A stretch of DNA of 64,000 nucleotides from Apoderus coryli (GCA_911728435.2 OU452200.1:32627715-32691714); one strand, 5' to 3'; counted from the first letter of the stretch, positions 10,606-21,775 are shown. Program-made: numbers and translations. The notes: generated by a model from the sequence alone, not told the origin.

Positions 10606-10871
10606 GGGAAGAAGGAATGGATATTCATATAATATGTGTTCTACATCACTCAATTGTTTACAAAATATACAACATTACTATAATACTAGAACCCAATAAG
10701 TACCTATACCAATAGGTACAGGGTGAGCAAAACTCGATGTCCCAGCTCTGTTATGAGAAAATGAAAAACGATAGAAAAATTCTGAAAAGAGATTCTTAAA
10801 TGGGATTAAATAAGCTCAATTTTCACGCACATTTGATTTTGTTTCCAAATTTGGAAATTAAAGTAAATGAT

Positions 10872-11035
10872 ATAATCGATGAGTAGAACCTTTGGCGTAG
10901 AACACTAAACTGACAATCGTTTTACCACTTCACCAAAACACTTCTTTTAAATCTCGACGCGCGTTTCGCTAACAATGTTAGCATCCTCGAGATTTAAAAG
11001 AAGTGTTTTGGTGAAGTGGTAAAACGATTGTCAGT
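10872..11035 (-). mobile_element. 164-bp palindromic insertion with 14-bp target duplication
   Basis: The 14 bases TTAAAGTAAATGAT occur on both sides (10858-10871 and 11036-11049), so this is an insertion into the TIR element's left arm. Two ~45-bp arms (CACTTCACCAAAACACTTC and inverse) enclose a ribozyme-like hinge at 10951-10995. A 14-bp duplication is longer than DNA transposons of the TA/TTAA type make and fits target-primed retrotransposition. Confidence 0.75.
10951..10995 (-). other. Hammerhead-like motif with damaged core
   Basis: On the minus strand: AAATCTC, GAGGA, T, then the stem GCTAAC/GTTAGC with loop ATT, then GAAA, the palindrome ACGCGCGT, C, and GAGATTT. Helices I, II and a palindromic III, plus GAAA and a GTC triplet, are present. 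The CTGANGA core has shrunk to GAGGA (CT missing), so this copy should be inactive. Confidence 0.55.
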
Positions 11036-11390
11036 TTAAAGTAAATGATGTTAATAACTTTTTTTTTCAGAAACATACTTATATTTTTATATAGTTCAAA
11101 AGAGCTAATTCTGCTAAGCAACTTTTGTAAACAAAAAAATTTGCTATCTTCATTCGTTAAAAAAATAAAAGCAAATTTGTAGGAAAAACTATTATCAAAA
11201 ATTCGCCACTTTCACAACTTTTAAACAAGTAGGCTTTGGAAACAAACTGCAATTATATCTGTCAATAATAAAACTAATGGTTGACAAATAGTTTGATCGT
11301 CATTTAATGTGTGCATTTTATGTTAAATTGTTACGCATAACGAAAATGTTGACATGTTATTTGTCAATCCGATTGAAAACGAAGGACATT

Positions 11391-11713
11391 TTGGTATTAA
11401 CAATTGCTCCATACTTTTACGAAGGTGTTTTATGCAGTGAAGAATATTTGCAATTTCCTCAAGAGCAACTTTCTGCGCTTCTCGAAAATGTGCCATTGCA
11501 GTTACGAGCAAATATGTTTTTCCAGCATGACGGGGTCGGCGCTCCAAGCAAGAATTACTAACACAGAACTTAGAACATTTAAAGGCAAAAATTAGAAATG
11601 CATGCAATGAACTCTCAAGAGAAATGTTATGTAAGGCCTCAGGAAGAGAAGTAAGGAGGAGATTAGATAAGCGTTTACAACTAGGAGGTGGTCACATTGA
11701 AAATTTGTTGTAG
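11391..11713 (+). pseudogene. Transposase C-terminal relic (Tc1/mariner superfamily)
   Basis: Plus-strand frames encode EEYLQFPQEQLSALLENVPL then RANMFFQHDG, the region around the second catalytic Asp (consensus 'LLEDVPL..R..MWFQHDGAP'). A gap follows, and then IRNACNELSREMLCKASGR with VRRRLDKRLQLGGGHIENLL and a stop, the typical C-terminus of this family. The stretch between QHDG and the C-terminus, including the third catalytic residue, is deleted, and the N-terminus is absent. The element cannot be autonomous. Confidence 0.75.
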
Positions 11714-12179
11714 TGTTTGATTTCCTATAATTAATTAGTAGTAACCTATAGTATTACTATGTTTAATTCTGTGGTAATAATAGTTACTATTAAATAATAT
11801 CATCTGTTTTTGTAGTGTTTAATAAGTAATTATTATTAACAACCAATGGATAATACGTATCTTCTCTCTTGACTGAATATCAAATGTTTGACTTATATTA
11901 GAAGTTATCACACGAATACTATTTGTCAACCATTAGTTTAAGTATTGACAGATATAATTGCAGTTTGTTTCCAAAGCCTAGTTGTGACGGTTGCGAATTT
12001 TTCATATTAGTTTTTTCTACAAATTTGCTTATAATTTTTTAACGAATGTTTCTGGAAAAAAAAAGTTGATGACGTCAGTTTCCAAACTTGCAAAAAAATA
12101 AAATATGGGGTAAAATGGAGCTTGATCTAAATACGACTGATCAGATTTGAACGAAATTTCGCAAAAACAATAAACTGTG

Positions 12180-13440
12180 CCCATAAAGGGAATTAAAAAC
12201 ATACGAAAATATTTAGAGAAAAAGGTTAAAATAGAAAAAATATCTCGTAATCAAAAAACTCGTACACTAATAAATAATAAAATCATTTTATAATGGAATA
12301 TAATTTAAAATAAAACTACTTAAAATAATAATAATAATAAATCTTGGTCAGTGTCCACTATCCTTGTTTTCGAAAAAAATGACGTAGTTTACGTCCACAT
12401 TCTGGATAGAAGAAGGAAAAAGCGTAAATACAATATTGATCTATAGGCTTAAGTCATAAATTTGTTAAAAAAAAAACACATAATCTTAATTTCTGGCTAA
12501 ACTACCCAAAATGCGTATAGGGAGTTCTGATTAAAGTTACGTTTAATTACTCTAAGAAATGTAAAAATATATAGGGTGTATTATTTAAAATTCTGAATTA
12601 TTATTATCATTCAAATAATAAAAAAAATCTTTAAAACCAAGAAAGTTTTGTATCGAGATTTTTCATTCTAAAGTCGGTAGATTCTGAGAAAATTGCCCAC
12701 CCTTAGAACATTAGTTTCTTTAAGTCATGCTTGTTTTAGAAAAAAAAACTTTTCCAAGGAATTCTGCAAATTAAATGTGCTCGTCAGTGGTGAAAATTTG
12801 GCGCTAAATTGTAAGAAAAGTGGTTTAATATATTTAGTTAAGAAATCCCTTTAAATAATGAAATAGGGCGTACAACAAATAGAGCACCAATATAAAGAAA
12901 CAATTTAAAAAGTGTGGGTATTGCAAGGTTCGATTCGTATGGGCCCTAGTTTATTTCAATTCTGCCTATGCATGGTGATAATTAAATATGATAATAAAGA
13001 AAGTATTTAGAAATATCGAAACTATATAGGAATTTAAATTAATAATTTATCTACTATGTAAATTATTGCAAAGTACTTAGTTAATTTGTTAAAACAAAAA
13101 TTGTTTAGAGCGTTAACATATCTAGTAATTTACCTGTATTTATATAGCTGAAGGTTTATGTAGGAAGCGTTATTAAAAAATTCATCAAAATCATCCTGTA
13201 AATAGCCTCCAATCACCATCTTCATTTTGTAAATCAATAACAAACAAGACGTCCCCCACAGCAAAAGATGCACACAATTCCCACACCCATACGCTTCTTC
13301 TTTCCCATACCTTACACGTGTGAGTACTATACCATTCGCAATGTGATAGATATTCATAATGTTTAATTGGAAAGACAGACCTTCGCTGTATCTTTTTGTG
13401 CATATATGCACACATAGAACACACGCTTATATGTCATATT
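12180..13440. other. Upstream flank of the secreted-protein gene, nothing recognised
   Basis: AT-rich. There is one ATAGGGTGTATTATTT motif near 12570 that could be a transposon end. No coding frame was accepted. Confidence 0.4.
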
Positions 13441-13497
13441 ATTATCACCAAGTAGTACCTGGTGGTCAATGTAAGCGCGCTGCTCTTCCGCTGCTCG

Positions 13498-13513
13498 ACC
13501 TCGACGTCGAGGT
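13498..13513. promoter_or_regulatory. 16-bp perfect palindrome upstream of the promoter
   Basis: ACCTCGACGTCGAGGT is a perfect palindrome about 60 bp upstream of the TATA box, in a locally GC-rich patch of otherwise AT-rich DNA. It could be a dimeric transcription-factor site; which factor is unknown. Confidence 0.3.
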
Positions 13514-13569
13514 TGTTTTGTATACTTAAACGCAACGCACACCAGGTTACTTTTTCGATTTACCTTTGT

Positions 13570-13578
13570 ATATATAAA
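13570..13578 (+). promoter_or_regulatory. TATA box of the secreted-protein gene
   Basis: ATATATAAA lies about 140 bp upstream of the ATG at 13712, leaving room for a 5' UTR of roughly 110 bases. Candidate initiators (TTACAGTG, AACAGTTT) lie at about 13648 and 13661, further than the usual 30 bp, so the start site is unclear. Strong TATA promoters are common in insect cuticle and other stage-specific secreted genes. Confidence 0.5.
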
Positions 13579-13711
13579 ACGGTTTGATAGTGGTGAGAAG
13601 TAATATCCTGAAGTTAAACAACCCATTAAGGCTGCCACCCGCACCATTACAGTGTTTGTTAACAGTTTCGTTTGTGTCACTCCATTAACTAATATCAACA
13701 CTACAACAATC

Positions 13712-13723
13712 ATGAAATTCGCT
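13712..13723 (+). CDS. Exon 1 (coding part) of a secreted-protein gene: MKFA
   Basis: ATG AAA TTC GCT is followed at once by GTAAGTG, a strong donor, giving a phase-0 exon of four codons. Insect cuticular and other secreted proteins often split the signal peptide after 3-4 residues in just this way. The next acceptor that continues a hydrophobic signal peptide in phase is at 52245. The start context CAACAATCATGA is a reasonable insect Kozak. The link to exon 2 is an inference from phase, signal-peptide completion and strand. Confidence 0.6.
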
Positions 13724-13879
13724 GTAAGTGATTTTGTTTTGATTTTTTTTATCTTTTTTTTTTTAATATTGAAAATACCATTGTTTGTTCTAAATTCTAT
13801 AGTGATTCCAGTGTTTAAAGGAAACTAGTGAAAATTTCATCTATCCATATTAGTGATTTTATTTAAAAGGATTAAAGTG

Positions 13880-14813
13880 CTCTTTTGGATTAAAGTTGAA
13901 AATTTAGCACGCTGATGTTTGGTAAAAAATATTTATTTCAATTTGTTTTTTATATAGGAAGTTATTGAAGTATTCTGAAGATTTTATATTATTTATCTAA
14001 AGCGTTAAAGCTAGTATTCATTTTTTTAATGAAATCAATTAGCTATGTTTTGATTTTAAAGAATTTTGGAAGCAAAATTATTAATATTATAGAAATAGTC
14101 CATTAATGAGGAGTTTATCTTTTAGGGATAAATAGGAATAGACGCCTTTTACTTATCCTTAAAATTAATATGTAATTAATTAATAAAAGTTCAAATATTT
14201 AGTTGATTTTAAATACAATCAAGTTTCCAAATTTTGAATTTTATCACTGCGCAATATGCAAAATAAAATTTCTAAAATTAAAATTTTAGAAATAGAACGT
14301 ATTTTAAAACATCTTCCAGAGATGATGATTGTTCATAATGAAAGGTATTTGGGATATAGAAGGTGGCCAAAATTATTTAAAAAATCCATAAAAATAAAAA
14401 AAATAGCGCTTTTGGATTAAAGTTGACAATTTAGCACGCTGATGTTTGGTAAAAACTATTTATTTAAATTTATTTTTTATATAGGAAGTTATTGAAGTAT
14501 TCTGAAGATTTTATATTATTTATCTAAAGCGTTAAAGTTAGTATTCATTTTTTTAATGAAATCAATTAGCTATGTTTTGATTTTAAAGAATTTTGGAAGG
14601 AAAATTAATAATATTATAGAAATAGTCCCTTAATGAGGAGTTTATCTTTTAGGGATAAATAGGAATAGACGCCTTTTATTTATTCTTACCATTAATATGT
14701 AATTAATTAATAAAAGTTCAAATATTTAATTGATTTTAAATACAATACAAGGTATTTGGGATATAGAAGGTGGCCAACATCATTTGAAAAATATGTAAAA
14801 ATAAAAAAAATAA
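13880..14813. repeat. Tandem duplication, ~340 bp core, 526 bp apart
   Basis: Unit 1 (13880-14218) and unit 2 (14406-14744) are about 95% identical by eye (shared TTTAGCACGCTGATGTTTGG, AATCAATTAGCTATGTTTTG, GGGATAAATAGGAATAGACG). A second shared block follows each (14343-14403 and 14753-14813: GGTATTTGGGATATAGAAGG). Unit 1 has about 120 extra bases between the two blocks. Confidence 0.85.
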
Positions 14814-15910
14814 CTAAACATTTTGGGGAAGGTACTAATTGTTAGTTTTAGAAGTTAATTCACAAAGGAAGTAGACTACCTGCCCCTGTCGCTTTTGATA
14901 ATGAAAAATAAAAAAGTGGTGCCTGTCTACATGAAGCAGATTACTGAAGTATATCAGAAAAAATCTAGTTGTAGGTTAACTTTTGACTTGACGCTTATAT
15001 GATAAGCTACCTTTTATTTTCAAGGAGTCACCCCATTAACATTTTCGCTTTTGTTTAGAGCGCGGCTGTTTTTAGAAATCCAAAATATATTTGTTCAAAA
15101 GATTGCTTATTGACATTGTGATTTAGAAACATATTAAAAAAAACACTTTCATTTTGATTTATAATTTTAGATAACCAACTTTTTGAATCGTAATAATTCA
15201 TTACTGGATAGATCTTGAAGTCAATTTTAAATTGAATATTAATCGATTTACAATTTAAAAACATATAATTACTTTCTTAGATGGTTGCAGGATTTTGTAT
15301 TAATTTTTTTTATTTGAAATCAACAACTGTGACAAAGGCAATTCTACTCAACGGTTGGCATTGAATTGTAAACACAAGGTGCCTAAATAAATACTAAAAT
15401 TAAGCATTTTTTTGATGATTTTTTTATTTTTGATTCAAGTTTATACAACAAACCGTTCTAAACACAAATAACACTAAAATATTTTAAACTATACGTCTAA
15501 AATGAAAAGAAAATATGCAATTTTAAATCGCATAGGTATTTAAAAAACTCGCTCAAGATTGATCAGATTAACGTATAAAATATGTATATTAGGGATTAAT
15601 AATTTACGTTCCCAGACCATAAAGCGGTGTTTTTTTAAAAAAACTGTTTTTTAGATACTATATTACTAAAATATTTTTTGCTCGGTACCATTTTTTAAAG
15701 GGTTTGTAAATCTTTTCTACGGAATTTAAATTTTTGCAGCAGAATATTATTAGTTGCTTCCAATTTCTTGTGGAAATTCATTTTCGTCTTGAAAATTCAT
15801 ATTGAAAACTCGTGTATATGACACATATTTGACACTTATTTTAATAGTCAACTTAAGGTCGTTTGTGTAGCAGCAAGAAATGTTTCATTAATTAAACGCG
15901 AATTATATTA
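14814..15910. other. Intronic AT-rich DNA, nothing recognised
   Basis: No coding frame or named repeat recognised. Confidence 0.4.
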
Positions 15911-15917
15911 TAATGAG

Positions 15918-16082
15918 AAAATAATGGGTTTTAGGTCTTTTGTAAAAGAAACTAATGTATTTTAAGCCAACGTTTCGACAATCTTTATTGTCATCCTCAG
16001 GGCACAACTGAAAAGAACAAGGTTCCCAAATTTTCTTTTCAGTTGTGCCCTGAGATCTAAAACCCATTATTTTCTCACTATA
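15918..16082 (-). repeat. Fold-back with a hammerhead-like hinge
   Basis: GAGAAAATAATGGGTTTTAG (from 15918) is inverted at about 16055-16077, and CTCAGGGCACAACTGAAAAG (from 15996) is inverted at about 16034-16053. The hammerhead-like motif sits between the arms at 15965-16004. Confidence 0.7.
15965..16004 (-). ncRNA. Hammerhead-ribozyme-like motif
   Basis: On the minus strand: GCC, CTGAGGA (fits CUGANGA), one extra T, the stem GACAAT/ATTGTC with loop AAAG, GAAA, then CGTT and GGC. Helix I is GCC/GGC (3 bp). Helix III is only C-G with no loop, so cleavage in cis is impossible without dimerisation. The extra base between the core and helix II departs from the classical hammerhead. Treat it as a structural relic unless shown to cleave. 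Confidence 0.45.
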
Positions 16083-16089
16083 ACAATAA

Positions 16090-17120
16090 TAGAGGTCGTA
16101 AAAATTGAAAATTATGTGAATTATATTGTATGATGTCAAAATCCAAAAAAAAAATAATTGAAATCATGGTTTGGGTGAGATGAGATGTGATTATATATAT
16201 GTGATGAATATATATAACAGATTTTTATTTTCCCAAAAATGTTTCACATAATAATATTCAAACAAGAATGTGTGAAAATGATTCTATGACCTAATCAATA
16301 TGTTTCAATTAAATCTACTTTAAAATTTCGTAAACCATAAACAAAATAAATTTGTTAATAATTATTAAGCGTTATTCATATAAGCTATTGTATAATATTT
16401 CCGTGTTTAATTATTTTTAATAGAAATTAATTTAGTATTTTGGGAAAATTTAGGACATGTGGTTTTTGGAGCATGTAAAATTTAATTGATTCGTTAAAAA
16501 TCATTGTGTATAATATATGGTTGTGGAATTCTTATAGTAGGAAAACATAATCAATTATGGCAAAAATATTCGTACATTTCTAATTAAATTAATAAGAATT
16601 CGGTGTAATGCAATAAAAAAAAGTATAAAAAATAATATTGAATGTATAAGTTAATATGTTACATCATATTGTTTTACTTATAAATATTTCATAAATGTTA
16701 AGAGGATGTAAACATTTAGTTTGTACATTTCTTGTTGAAATAATTGATTAATTTTAAGACCTTCGTAAAGATTACTTTGACAAGATATTTAAATTGTCTA
16801 AATACCTAGGTACTGGTTAAAAGAATAATTATTATACTACATAAATAAGCTAATACTGCTTGTTTGACAAAGCATTTGAAAAGTATTTTAGAATGGGCAA
16901 TGTTAAATACATAATATCAATAATTAAAATAATTTTTGAAATTTTTTTTTGTTAAATTTTACTCATAAAAGAAATAAAAATACAAAATGTCATCTTAAAA
17001 TGGTAGTTTAGAAGGTAGTGGTCTTGTGCAGATCGAAAAAACTAACTTTTTGTATTTTTGGTTCTAAAATAAAAATTGAAGGATCAGGCGACTCAAATTT
17101 ATTTTTTTTAAGTCATTATT
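16090..17120. other. Intronic AT-rich DNA, nothing recognised
   Basis: No coding frame or repeat recognised. Confidence 0.4.
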
Positions 17121-17124
17121 ATAC

Positions 17125-17374
17125 AGGGTGTTAGAAATTTAAGCACTATGGTCCCATCTTGATAAAAGTAAAAAAGCTAAATTAGTTGCAAGAACATTAT
17201 TTTAAGACGTCCGTACTTGTGTTCATCATAAATATAAACTTTGTTTTGCAATAAAAACCGATTTTCAACGGCGCCCTATATCTTCGTATATGAAAACAAA
17301 TTATAGGCATTTTATTTTTTCATGTTCTATGTGCCTTCGAGAGATTTCTCAATATTTTCCGAAACACGCTGTAT
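17125..17374. mobile_element. Possible 250-bp MITE with CAGGGTGT-type ends
   Basis: The left end reads ATACAGGGTGTTAGAAATTT and the right end GAAACACGCTGTATACAG. The inverted right end resembles the left (CAGCGTGTTT versus CAGGGTGTTA). The family ends match those of the fold-backs at 22.8-24.3 and 38.9-39.5 kb. Confidence 0.4.
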
Positions 17375-17713
17375 ACAGATATAAAAAAAAGGCGGTTGTG
17401 TTATCCCAAAACTTTTCCGAAGGTTGAACGTCGATACCGCCTCAATAATTTATAATTTAAAATATAATATCACCTGGGTAACCAAATGTTTGAATCAAAG
17501 ATTTAAAATCTAAAAAATACACTATTAATAATATTATTAAGTACATATAATTATACAAATATTAATAATAATAATTCTAAGTTATATTTCTAAACTAACC
17601 CAACTACCTCCTTACTTTATTTGGAAAGTAGAAATAAAAAAGTAAAAATAATAATTATAACATGATAATAAACTAACCTAACTAGTTTGGTCAAAAATTA
17701 GAAATAAAAAAAA

Positions 17714-17793
17714 ATTGCAAGGGCAGGGATCGAACCCAGGACATCCCACACCCAAACCTACGCTTATTACCACTAAGCTACGGCCGACGTTAA
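17714..17793 (-). repeat. tRNA-like sequence (tRNA pseudogene or SINE head)
   Basis: On the minus strand there is an A box in GTAGCTTAGTGGTAATAAGC, with a D-stem of GCTTA/TAAGC, and a B box in TGGGTTCGATCCCTGC. The acceptor ends do not pair and the anticodon arm is poor, so this is not a sound tRNA gene. A T-rich tract follows, as in tRNA-derived SINEs. Confidence 0.6.
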
Positions 17794-17964
17794 AAGAAAC
17801 CAATTTGCATAAAAGTCTGCGGTCGCCGTAGTACATATTTGTAACATTTAAACGCAATTTTCTCGAGAACTATGAAGGTTAATATCAAAAGTTACCTGTT
17901 GCTGCAAAGCATATAAAAAATGCGTTCAAATGTTCATCCATATGCATTCAAATGTTCATCCAAG

Positions 17965-18010
17965 GACTCCCAAGTTAGCTCAATTGGTTAAAGCGTTATT
18001 TAGGCGCTAT
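17965..18010 (+). repeat. tRNA-derived SINE head (A box only)
   Basis: AGTTAGCTCAATTGGTTAAA followed by GCG is a typical RNA polymerase III A box/D arm. No B box is seen downstream. It is preceded by two copies of ATTCAAATGTTCATCCA-like sequence and followed by a CAGACAGACAGAC run. Confidence 0.5.
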
Positions 18011-18358
18011 CGTGGAAGAATACATACAGACAGACAGACTTTCATCTGGAAATGGTCTTAATCGTCTCAGGGGACTTCAAAATTGTTAGATCCGTCTTAA
18101 TCTCATTTTTTTAGCGCGTTCATAATACTTTCTCTATGGATCCGGAAAGATAAAATGGAGTGCCAGGTTTAACGCATATCAGGGGAGCTTTATTTTAAAC
18201 TACGAGTATTATAAATTCCCACAAAACAATACAAATGCGAAAATATTGTTTAAGGATGCAGCACGACTTGCAACTCACAGTTACACTCGCTGGATTTATT
18301 AGCATTATTTTCAATTCCACCTAAGTGCATTTTGTTTTTGTCAACTCTTAAGTTAATA

Positions 18359-19617
18359 CGAGGGTTGCCTTTTATATTTCGCGATTTGGCAACCCTGGTG
18401 CTGCAATCTGGCAACTGACAGCTCTATCGTAAAGTTGGACATTTTTGAGGTTATACGTACTCAGAACGTTTTGACATATGAGCGCTATTTGTGTTGTTAC
18501 AGTAACTTAAAAGATTCATCTCGGCCCAAAAATGAAATTAAATCTTGAACATTTTCGTGCGATTAGTTTCTACAACTTTCGACTTGGATTAACTCAGCAA
18601 CAGTGCATGGATGAACTTAATTCAATTTTTGGCGATGAAGCTCCATCAAGGACCAGTGTTTATCGATGGTATGGTGAATTCAATCGTGGTAGTAGTTCAC
18701 TCCAAGACGAATTTCGTGAAGGTCGTCCAAAATCAGTTGTTGTTCCGAAAACCATTGATGTTGTGCGCGAACTGATATTGCAAGATCGTCATGTGACCTA
18801 TCAAGAGATTGAGACAACCTTAGGCATTAGTGGGACCAGCATACATTCTATATTGCATAAACATTTGACTGTCAAAAAAATTTGTTCGCGTTGGATCACA
18901 CACAATTTGTCAATCGCTCAAAAAAAGGCTCGTGTCGATTGGTCGAAAGAAATGCTCAAAGAATACGATCGCGGTGCTTCGAAACACGTCTATGACATCG
19001 TGACAGGTGATGAATCGTGGATTTACGTGTATGAGCCCGAAAGTAAACAGCCGTCGACTGTATGGGTGTTTCAAGATGAGCCAAATCCAACAAAAGTTGT
19101 TCGCGTACAATGCACTTCCAAGCAAATGGTCAACTGTACCACTCGAACAACGCAGAACAGTCAATTCTGAGTGGTACACAACCATTTGTTTGCCAGTTGT
19201 CTTCCAAGAAATTAGGAAAACAATCCGCTGAAGCCGGATCACTCTTCACCACGACAATGCGAGCTCTCACACATCGGCTCCAACAACTGCATTTTTGAGC
19301 ACCCAAAACATCGATTTGATGAGTCTTCCGCCGTATAGTCCTGACTTGGCACCGAATGACTTCTTTTTATTCCCGTACGTAAAAAACAAACTGAGAGGTC
19401 AACGTTTTTCGACACCTGAAGAAGCGGTTGCTGCATTCAGAATGCATGTTTTGGAGATACCTCAATCAGAGTGGCAAAAGTGTTTCGATAATTGGTTCAA
19501 ACGCATGCAAAAGTGCATAGATCTTCATGGGGAATATTTTGAAAAACAATAAAGTGATTTTCGATGATTAATATTTGTTTCTGTTCTCTAATCTCGAAAT
19601 ATAAAAGGCAACCCTCG
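18359..19617 (+). mobile_element. mariner copy 2 (DD34D), 1259 bp
   Basis: TIRs CGAGGGTTGCCTTTTATATT at both ends, TA at 18357-18358 and 19618-19619. Very similar to copy 1 at 7975-9210 but in the opposite orientation; inserted in the large intron. Confidence 0.95.
18532..19552 (+). pseudogene. Broken mariner transposase (copy 2)
   Basis: The first frame is open for 212 codons. Residues 1-120 hold the two helix-turn-helix units (GLTQQQCMDELNSIFGDE, VYRWYGEFNRGSSS, GRP hinge, ILQDRHVTYQEIETTLGIS) and residue 160 is the first catalytic Asp in VTGDESWIY, intact here. At about 19125 a net 32-base deletion relative to copy 1 shifts the frame and gives a stop at 19168-19170. The downstream frame (to 19552) still has HHDNASSHTS and SPDLAPNDFF, i.e. 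Asp-34-Asp, with the C-terminus ending HGEYFEKQ. All catalytic residues remain, but not in one frame. The start ATG is chosen as the only one before the first helix. Confidence 0.95.
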
Positions 19618-19621
19618 TATG

Positions 19622-21165
19622 GTGGTAGAAAAATACGTGTAATAATAGGAAGGTACCTTGAGTTTTGGCGTGGGGGTTGTAATGATGTCTGAAATTAGCA
19701 AGGTTCGATAAAATATCAACTCCAGTATCCTCAATATTCTAATAGAAATAATATGCGTAAATTTAAATGTATTTATATTATTACGAATTACGAAAAAGTA
19801 CTAAATAATGCCAATAAACCGCTTTATGTGAGGTAACCCATATTTTTAATGAAATTTTCATTGCCAATGTCACTATAAATACCTAAGTAAAATAATAGTC
19901 TATGTGTTTATAGAAATTTGTTGAATGTCTAGTGTAATAATTTAAAATGCGGTTTATACAATCATGTATGTTTCGTTACAGATTTGAAAAAGAAAAAACT
20001 AGTTGATAGTTTACTGTGTCAGTACAATTTAATAGCATAGATTTATAAATTTAATCAGCTACTATAGAAGACAAACTTGTTTTGTGAACATGCGATACTA
20101 TTGTACTACTACTATGTTACTGTTTTATTATATTTTTGGAATATATTATTCTATTATAAAAAGACCAATTTTAGTTAGTCAACAATATGTGGAAATTTTA
20201 TGGTTGGTTACCTTAAAAAAAAACAATCACAAAAGTCGTATAAGGTTTAAAATAATTGATTGATTAGTCTTGGCAGATAATTTTATGATCAGAAGATTCA
20301 AGGAAAATAAAGAATATTTCTTAAGTCAGAAAGCACCGAAGGTACTATAATTAATAAAGGGTCTATTTTTTAGTTTTTGATTTCTTGAACCTTAATTATC
20401 ATTTTTTTTTTAATTTTTGTTGGGATCAGGCTCCAATTATTAATATACTGCGATATCATATGAAATCTCTGAAATAAATGTAAAATTTTTAGCTCAAAAA
20501 TTTATTTTGTAATAATTTTGAGAACCATGATAAAATCAACTTATTTATTTCAAATAATGTAAATCTCCCAATTAATTTCGATGACCGTTTTGATGAATAA
20601 ATTATAATAAAAAATCATTTTAAATTTCAAGAAAAAGGATTTTGGCAAAATAAAAAATAAAATGTATGCGCTAAAAATGATAATCATAAGTATGTAAATA
20701 TATCGCTTTTTAGATCCTCAACTACCTGTTTACTAATTATCTAATATCATGCTACCCTAGTATAACATTAAGTTTCTACAAGAACTTAGAGACGATTTTG
20801 ATTGGAACGTATTGCAAAACAACTTCCAAAACAACTGAACGTTTTTTTAAAAACCGCTTTTTTAGTGACGAATTAAGTTTTTATTTCAAGATTTAAGTGG
20901 TATTAAGTCCCATATTTTTCTTGAAGAGAAGCAAAGTTGTAGTTGATTTTCGATTTATGATACTTATTTAGTACAGATTTGACCATGAGACATAAAGGTG
21001 GCATTTCTTAGGGGTTCTCACTTTAAAAACAGGATTTTTGTTGCTAATTTCTGAGTGATAAGGAGGTTTTACATAAATAAATAAATTAAAACCACTACTT
21101 TATTAAGTTATGTTTTTTACAATAAATATTGAAACTTATCTATGGCATACATTCTTTGTAATATT
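19622..21165. other. Intronic AT-rich DNA, nothing recognised
   Basis: No coding frame or repeat recognised. Confidence 0.4.
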
Positions 21166-21166
21166 A

Positions 21167-21296
21167 TTTATAATATTGAACTGGAATAGCTCGTATTTAG
21201 AGTCATACATTAAAGTTACTCGAAAATGTATCCAGCATACATTTTCGAGTAACTTTAATGTATAACTTTAAATACGAGCTATTCAATTCAATATTT
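21167..21296. repeat. ~60-bp-armed near-perfect hairpin
   Basis: AATAGCTCGTATTTAGAGT, CATTAAAGTTACTCGAAAAT and GTAT are repeated in inverse order after a loop of a few bases (centre about 21234). One arm differs from the other mainly by ATAACTTTAAAT versus ATTTAGAGTCAT-type changes. Confidence 0.85.
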
Positions 21297-21775
21297 ACAA
21301 AAGAATTTTCTTACGGTATTACTTATGTAAAATTTATACACATTTTTGTTGCTAAGTAGGTATAATAGTAAAGTTTATTATCGTATTAATATTATTGTTA
21401 ATGTATTATAGTATAGGATTTTATAATGGCATGTCAGGTTATTGTTTTCGCTTCTATATATAATTAACTAATTTATATATTAATTATTAATATCACGTAA
21501 ATATCAATTAACATCATAAAGCAATTTATTCCTATGGCCTTACATCAATTTATTATGTTATTGACGCACAATTAGAAAACGAGTACTAATAAATTATCTA
21601 AACAGTGCTTTACTGGGGCATAATATGTAACTGAGGATATTGCCTCTAATGACCATCACTTACCTTGGGTTTCGCCGAGTGCTAGTTTTAACACAGCAAC
21701 GCCAAAAACTTGTCTAGTTCATATGATTACAACGGAAATACACAAAGTATCCAAGTTTACAATACTTTTCACTCT

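Larger units (their letters stand above)
10720..12175 (+). mobile_element. Tc1/mariner-superfamily element with long TIRs
   Basis: Long inverted repeats flank a transposase relic. The inner arms are 11130-11289 and 11919-12060 (shared TAGGCTTTGGAAACAAACTG, CAATTATATCTGTCAATA, ATGGTTGACAAATAG). The outer arms at about 10800-10860 and 12085-12140 share GTTTCCAAATTTGG-like sequence. The left arm has been split by the palindromic insertion at 10872-11035. The outer boundaries are approximate. Confidence 0.7.

Noticed and set aside
11323..11607. Minus-strand frame of 94 codons
   Set aside because: Antisense shadow of the plus-strand transposase relic.
13363..13713. Minus-strand open frame of 116 codons, with overlapping frames to 13424
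   Set aside because: It is antisense to the TATA box, 5' UTR and first exon of the secreted-protein gene and shows no recognisable domain.
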